Shown piece by piece: positions 61,684 to 64,000 of a stretch of DNA of 64,000 bases (its first letter is position 1; every line of letters begins with the position of its first letter). The position numbers and the translations under genes are program-made. Source of the DNA: Streptomyces sp. NRRL S-1022 (GTDB lineage: Bacteria; Actinomycetota; Actinomycetes; Streptomycetales; Streptomycetaceae); assembly GCF_000720135.1 (NCBI RefSeq), contig NZ_JOIU01000030.1, positions 62,001 through 126,000 of the forward strand, given 5' to 3'. The notes under the pieces were generated by a model, which was given only the letters and a program-made list of their open reading frames with translations, was not told where the DNA came from and searched no databases.

Positions 61684-62613
61684 GTGAACGAACTGCCGCA
61701 GCAGCTGGTCAACGGCCTGCTACTAGGATCCATGTACGGGCTGGTCGCCATCGGCTACACAATGGTCTACGGCATCGTCCAGCTCATCAACTTCGCCCAC
61801 GGCGAGATTTTCATGACGGGCGCGTTCGGCGCCCTCACGGTCTGGCTCTGGCTTCCCGGCGGCACCAGCATGTGGCTCGCGCTGCCGCTGATGATCGTCG
61901 GCGCCGTGATCGTCGCGGTCGCCATCGCCGTCGGGGCGGAACGGTTCGCCTACCGGCCCCTCCGCAACGCTCCCCGCCTCGCCCCCCTGATCACCGCCAT
62001 CGGCCTCTCCCTGGCCCTGCAGCAGGCGGTATGGGCCTGGTACCCGGAGGCGAAGTCCGCGCGCACGTTCCCGCAGATCGAGGGCGGCCCGTTCGAGATC
62101 GGCAGCGTCACCATCCAGACCGGCGACGTCTTCCTCGTCGTCGCCGCCCCCATCAGCATGGCCGTCCTCGCCTACTTCGTGATGAAGACCCGCACCGGCC
62201 GCGGCATGCAGGCCACCGCACAGGACCCCGACACCGCCAAGCTGATGGGCGTCAACACCGACCGCATCATCGTGATCGCGTTCGCCCTCGGCGCCGCGTT
62301 CGCCGCCGTCGGAGCCGTCGCCTACGGCCTGAAGTACGGCGAGATCAACTTCCGCATGGGCTTCATCCTCGGTCTGAAGGCGTTCACCGCCGCCGTCCTC
62401 GGCGGCATCGGCAACATCTACGGAGCCATGATCGGCGGCATCGTCCTCGGCGTGGCCGAGACCCTCGCCACCGCCTACATCGCCGACATCCCCGGCATGG
62501 ACAAGTTCGGCAGCCAGTCCTGGGCCGACGTCTGGGCCTTCGTACTCCTCATCCTCGTACTGCTGTTCAGGCCACAGGGCCTGCTCGGCGAGCGCGTCGC
62601 GGACAGGGCGTGA
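61684..62613 (+). CDS. livH: Branched-chain amino-acid ABC transporter permease LivH
   Basis: A 309-residue membrane permease with about eight helices. Family motifs are complete: GLLLGSMYGLVAIGYTMVYGIVQLINFAHGEIFMTGAF near the N-terminus, AYRPLRNAPRLAPLITAIGLSLALQ, MQATAQDPDTAKLMGVNTDRIIVIAFALGAAFAAVGAV and ALKAFTAAVLGGIGNIYGAMIGGIVLGVAETL-like region near the end. GTG 61684 follows CGGAGGA. It works with LivK and LivM, and the ATPases livG/livF are expected beyond the window. Confidence 0.93.
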   Translation: MNELPQQLVNGLLLGSMYGLVAIGYTMVYGIVQLINFAHGEIFMTGAFGALTVWLWLPGGTSMWLALPLMIVGAVIVAVAIAVGAERFAYRPLRNAPRLAPLITAIGLSLALQQAVWAWYPEAKSARTFPQIEGGPFEIGSVTIQTGDVFLVVAAPISMAVLAYFVMKTRTGRGMQATAQDPDTAKLMGVNTDRIIVIAFALGAAFAAVGAVAYGLKYGEINFRMGFILGLKAFTAAVLGGIGNIYGAMIGGIVLGVAETLATAYIADIPGMDKFGSQSWADVWAFVLLILVLLFRPQGLLGERVADRA

Positions 62614-62618
62614 GACCG

Positions 62619-64000
62619 ATGACCACACAGACCAGCGCACCCGACACCCCCGGCGCCCGCAAGGCCGACACCCCGACCGGCCTGCTGCCCCTGCCGGAGA
62701 ACGCCGCCCGCGCCCTCGCCCTCGGCGGCAGCGTCCTGACCATCGTCTCCACCTTCCTCGCCTGGACCTGGACCTCCGAATTCCCCGGCGACCTCACCGT
62801 CTACGGCTACCCGGGCGGCCTGCAGGTCCTCGTCCTCATCGGCGCGGCCCTCGCCACCCTCTTCGCCCTCGCCTCCTACGGCCTGCGCGGCCTGGCCTGG
62901 CTGGTACCCGCCGGCCCCGCCCCCGCCCTGAAGTTCGCCACCCTGGCCACCTTCGCCACCGCCTGGTACACGGTCATCGCGATCAGCACCGACCTCGGCG
63001 GAGTCGTCAACCTCGAACCCGGCGGCTACCTCGTCGCCGTCAGCAGCCTCGCCGCCCTCGCCGGCGCCCTCGCCCTGCCCTTCCGGCGGCCCGAGCCCGA
63101 CCCGATCGACCCCGACGACACCGGCTGGGAGAAGTTCAAGCACGGCGCCGCACACAAGTGGGAGATCACCAAGGCCGCCTTCGCCGCCGGCTCCCCCCGG
63201 CCCGTCGCCACGCTCCCCTCGTACGCCGAGATCCTCCTCATCGTCGCGATGCTCGCCCTCGGCCTCGTCGTCTTCACCTACGGCATCGGCACCGAGTACG
63301 ACGAACTGTTCATCGGCTTCCTCGTCACCGCCGGCTTCGGCTTCGCCGCCCTCAACAAGGCCGGCGTCATCGCCCACGCCTCCCAGATCGCCTCCCGGCA
63401 CACGAACATCACCATCTGCGGCGCCTTCGTCGCGGCGGCACTCTTCCCCTTCACCCAGACCGACGACCAGTACGCGACCCTCGGCGTCTACATCCTCATC
63501 TTCGCCACCGTCGCCCTCGGCCTGAACATCGTCGTCGGCCTCGCCGGCCTCCTCGACCTCGGATACGTCGCCTTCCTCGGCGTCGGCGCCTACGCGGCCG
63601 CCCTGGTCTCCGGCTCCCCCAGCTCCCCCTTCCACGTCCACTTCCCGTTCTGGGCCGCCGTCCTGGTCGGCGCCGCCGCCTCCCTCGTCTTCGGCGTCCT
63701 CATCGGCGCCCCGACACTCCGGCTGCGCGGCGACTACCTCGCCATCGTCACCCTCGGCTTCGGTGAGATCTTCCGCATCACCGCCAACAACCTCGACGGC
63801 ACCTCCGGACCCGACCTCACCAACGGCTCCAACGGCATCTCCTCCATCCCCAACCTCGACGTCCTCGGCTTCGACTTCGGCGCCCAGCACGACATGGGCG
63901 GCTTCAGCATCGGCCGGTTCGCCAACTACTTCTTCCTCATGCTGATCATCACCGCCATCGTGGTGCTGGTCTTCCGCCGCAGCGGCAACTCCCGCATCGG
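62619..64000 (+). CDS. livM: Branched-chain amino-acid ABC transporter permease LivM (partial, cut by the window end)
   Basis: The first 460 codons of a LivM permease with no stop before 64000. A long N-terminal part with several extra helices (residues about 25-240) precedes the conserved LivM core, which begins YILIFATVALGLNIVVGLAGLLDLGYVAFLGVGAYAAAL and continues VLIGAPTLRLRGDYLAIVTLGFGEIFRITANNLD. ATG 62619 is 6 bp after the livH stop. The extended N-terminus is usual in Streptomyces. The frame is not in doubt, as it has the actinobacterial codon pattern throughout. Confidence 0.92.
   Translation, partial: MTTQTSAPDTPGARKADTPTGLLPLPENAARALALGGSVLTIVSTFLAWTWTSEFPGDLTVYGYPGGLQVLVLIGAALATLFALASYGLRGLAWLVPAGPAPALKFATLATFATAWYTVIAISTDLGGVVNLEPGGYLVAVSSLAALAGALALPFRRPEPDPIDPDDTGWEKFKHGAAHKWEITKAAFAAGSPRPVATLPSYAEILLIVAMLALGLVVFTYGIGTEYDELFIGFLVTAGFGFAALNKAGVIAHASQIASRHTNITICGAFVAAALFPFTQTDDQYATLGVYILIFATVALGLNIVVGLAGLLDLGYVAFLGVGAYAAALVSGSPSSPFHVHFPFWAAVLVGAAASLVFGVLIGAPTLRLRGDYLAIVTLGFGEIFRITANNLDGTSGPDLTNGSNGISSIPNLDVLGFDFGAQHDMGGFSIGRFANYFFLMLIITAIVVLVFRRSGNSRI

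Overview
The window is high-GC actinobacterial chromosome, almost certainly Streptomyces. The GC content, the GTG/TTG starts with GGAGG-type ribosome binding sites, the GTGA/ATGA stop-start overlaps and the gene families (TerC/TerD, DUF397, PAC2, SPW_0924-like peptide) all fit. The order uvrB ... rpsA ... polA ... liv is, from memory, the conserved core order of Streptomyces. No tRNA, rRNA, CRISPR array, transposase, integrase or phage gene was seen, so this reads as core chromosome with small lineage-specific patches.

Layout. 1-4.4 kb: end of a probable mycothiol-dependent isomerase, an MBL-fold hydrolase, a polar amino-acid ABC importer operon and aroQ. 4.5-11 kb: MFS and Ca2+/H+ carriers, a TerC metal exporter behind a manganese (yybP-ykoY) riboswitch, and two TerD proteins, one fused to a degenerate FtsK-like domain. 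11-16.5 kb: uvrB, an MHYT sensor, a secreted GDPD, ogt and a VOC protein. 16.5-25 kb: psuG-psuK, a methyltransferase, corA, a PPOX-fold protein with a palindrome-embedded and probably leaderless promoter, a P-loop-less uridine-kinase-like protein, DUF2293, DUF1772 and a gltD-like gene with no gltB beside it. 25-30 kb: a divergent AhpD/MocR pair and a WhiJ-type locus (HTH, DUF397, HATPase) with an extra overlapping gene. 30-42 kb: an exporter ABC protein, DUF899, FUSC, nucleotidyltransferase, type-5 UDG, S4 protein, DoxX, methyltransferase, TPR, coaE and PAC2. 42-56 kb: rpsA with a clear housekeeping promoter and a terminator, a methyltransferase, hrpB, DUF3068, a 44-aa peptide, a secreted lytic transglycosylase, DUF4184 and polA. 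56-64 kb: a YdeP-like molybdopterin oxidoreductase, a thioesterase, a lipoprotein/membrane-protein pair and livK-livH-livM, with livM cut by the window end.

Functional links visible in the sequence: DNA repair (uvrB, ogt, UDG, polA); metal and ion homeostasis (riboswitch-TerC, CaCA, CorA, TerD); nutrient import (polar amino acids, branched-chain amino acids); pseudouridine salvage (psuG-psuK). The observations most worth following up are the TerC riboswitch, whose alternative pairing to the ribosome binding site can be traced base by base; the WhiJ-type locus with its fourth coupled gene, long-tailed HATPase and nearby inverted repeats; the TerD/pseudo-FtsK fusion; the palindrome inside the PPOX promoter; and several tandem repeat arrays in intergenic DNA (13 bp x 8 after the ABC exporter; about 18 bp x 9 and about 49 bp x 3 after polA).
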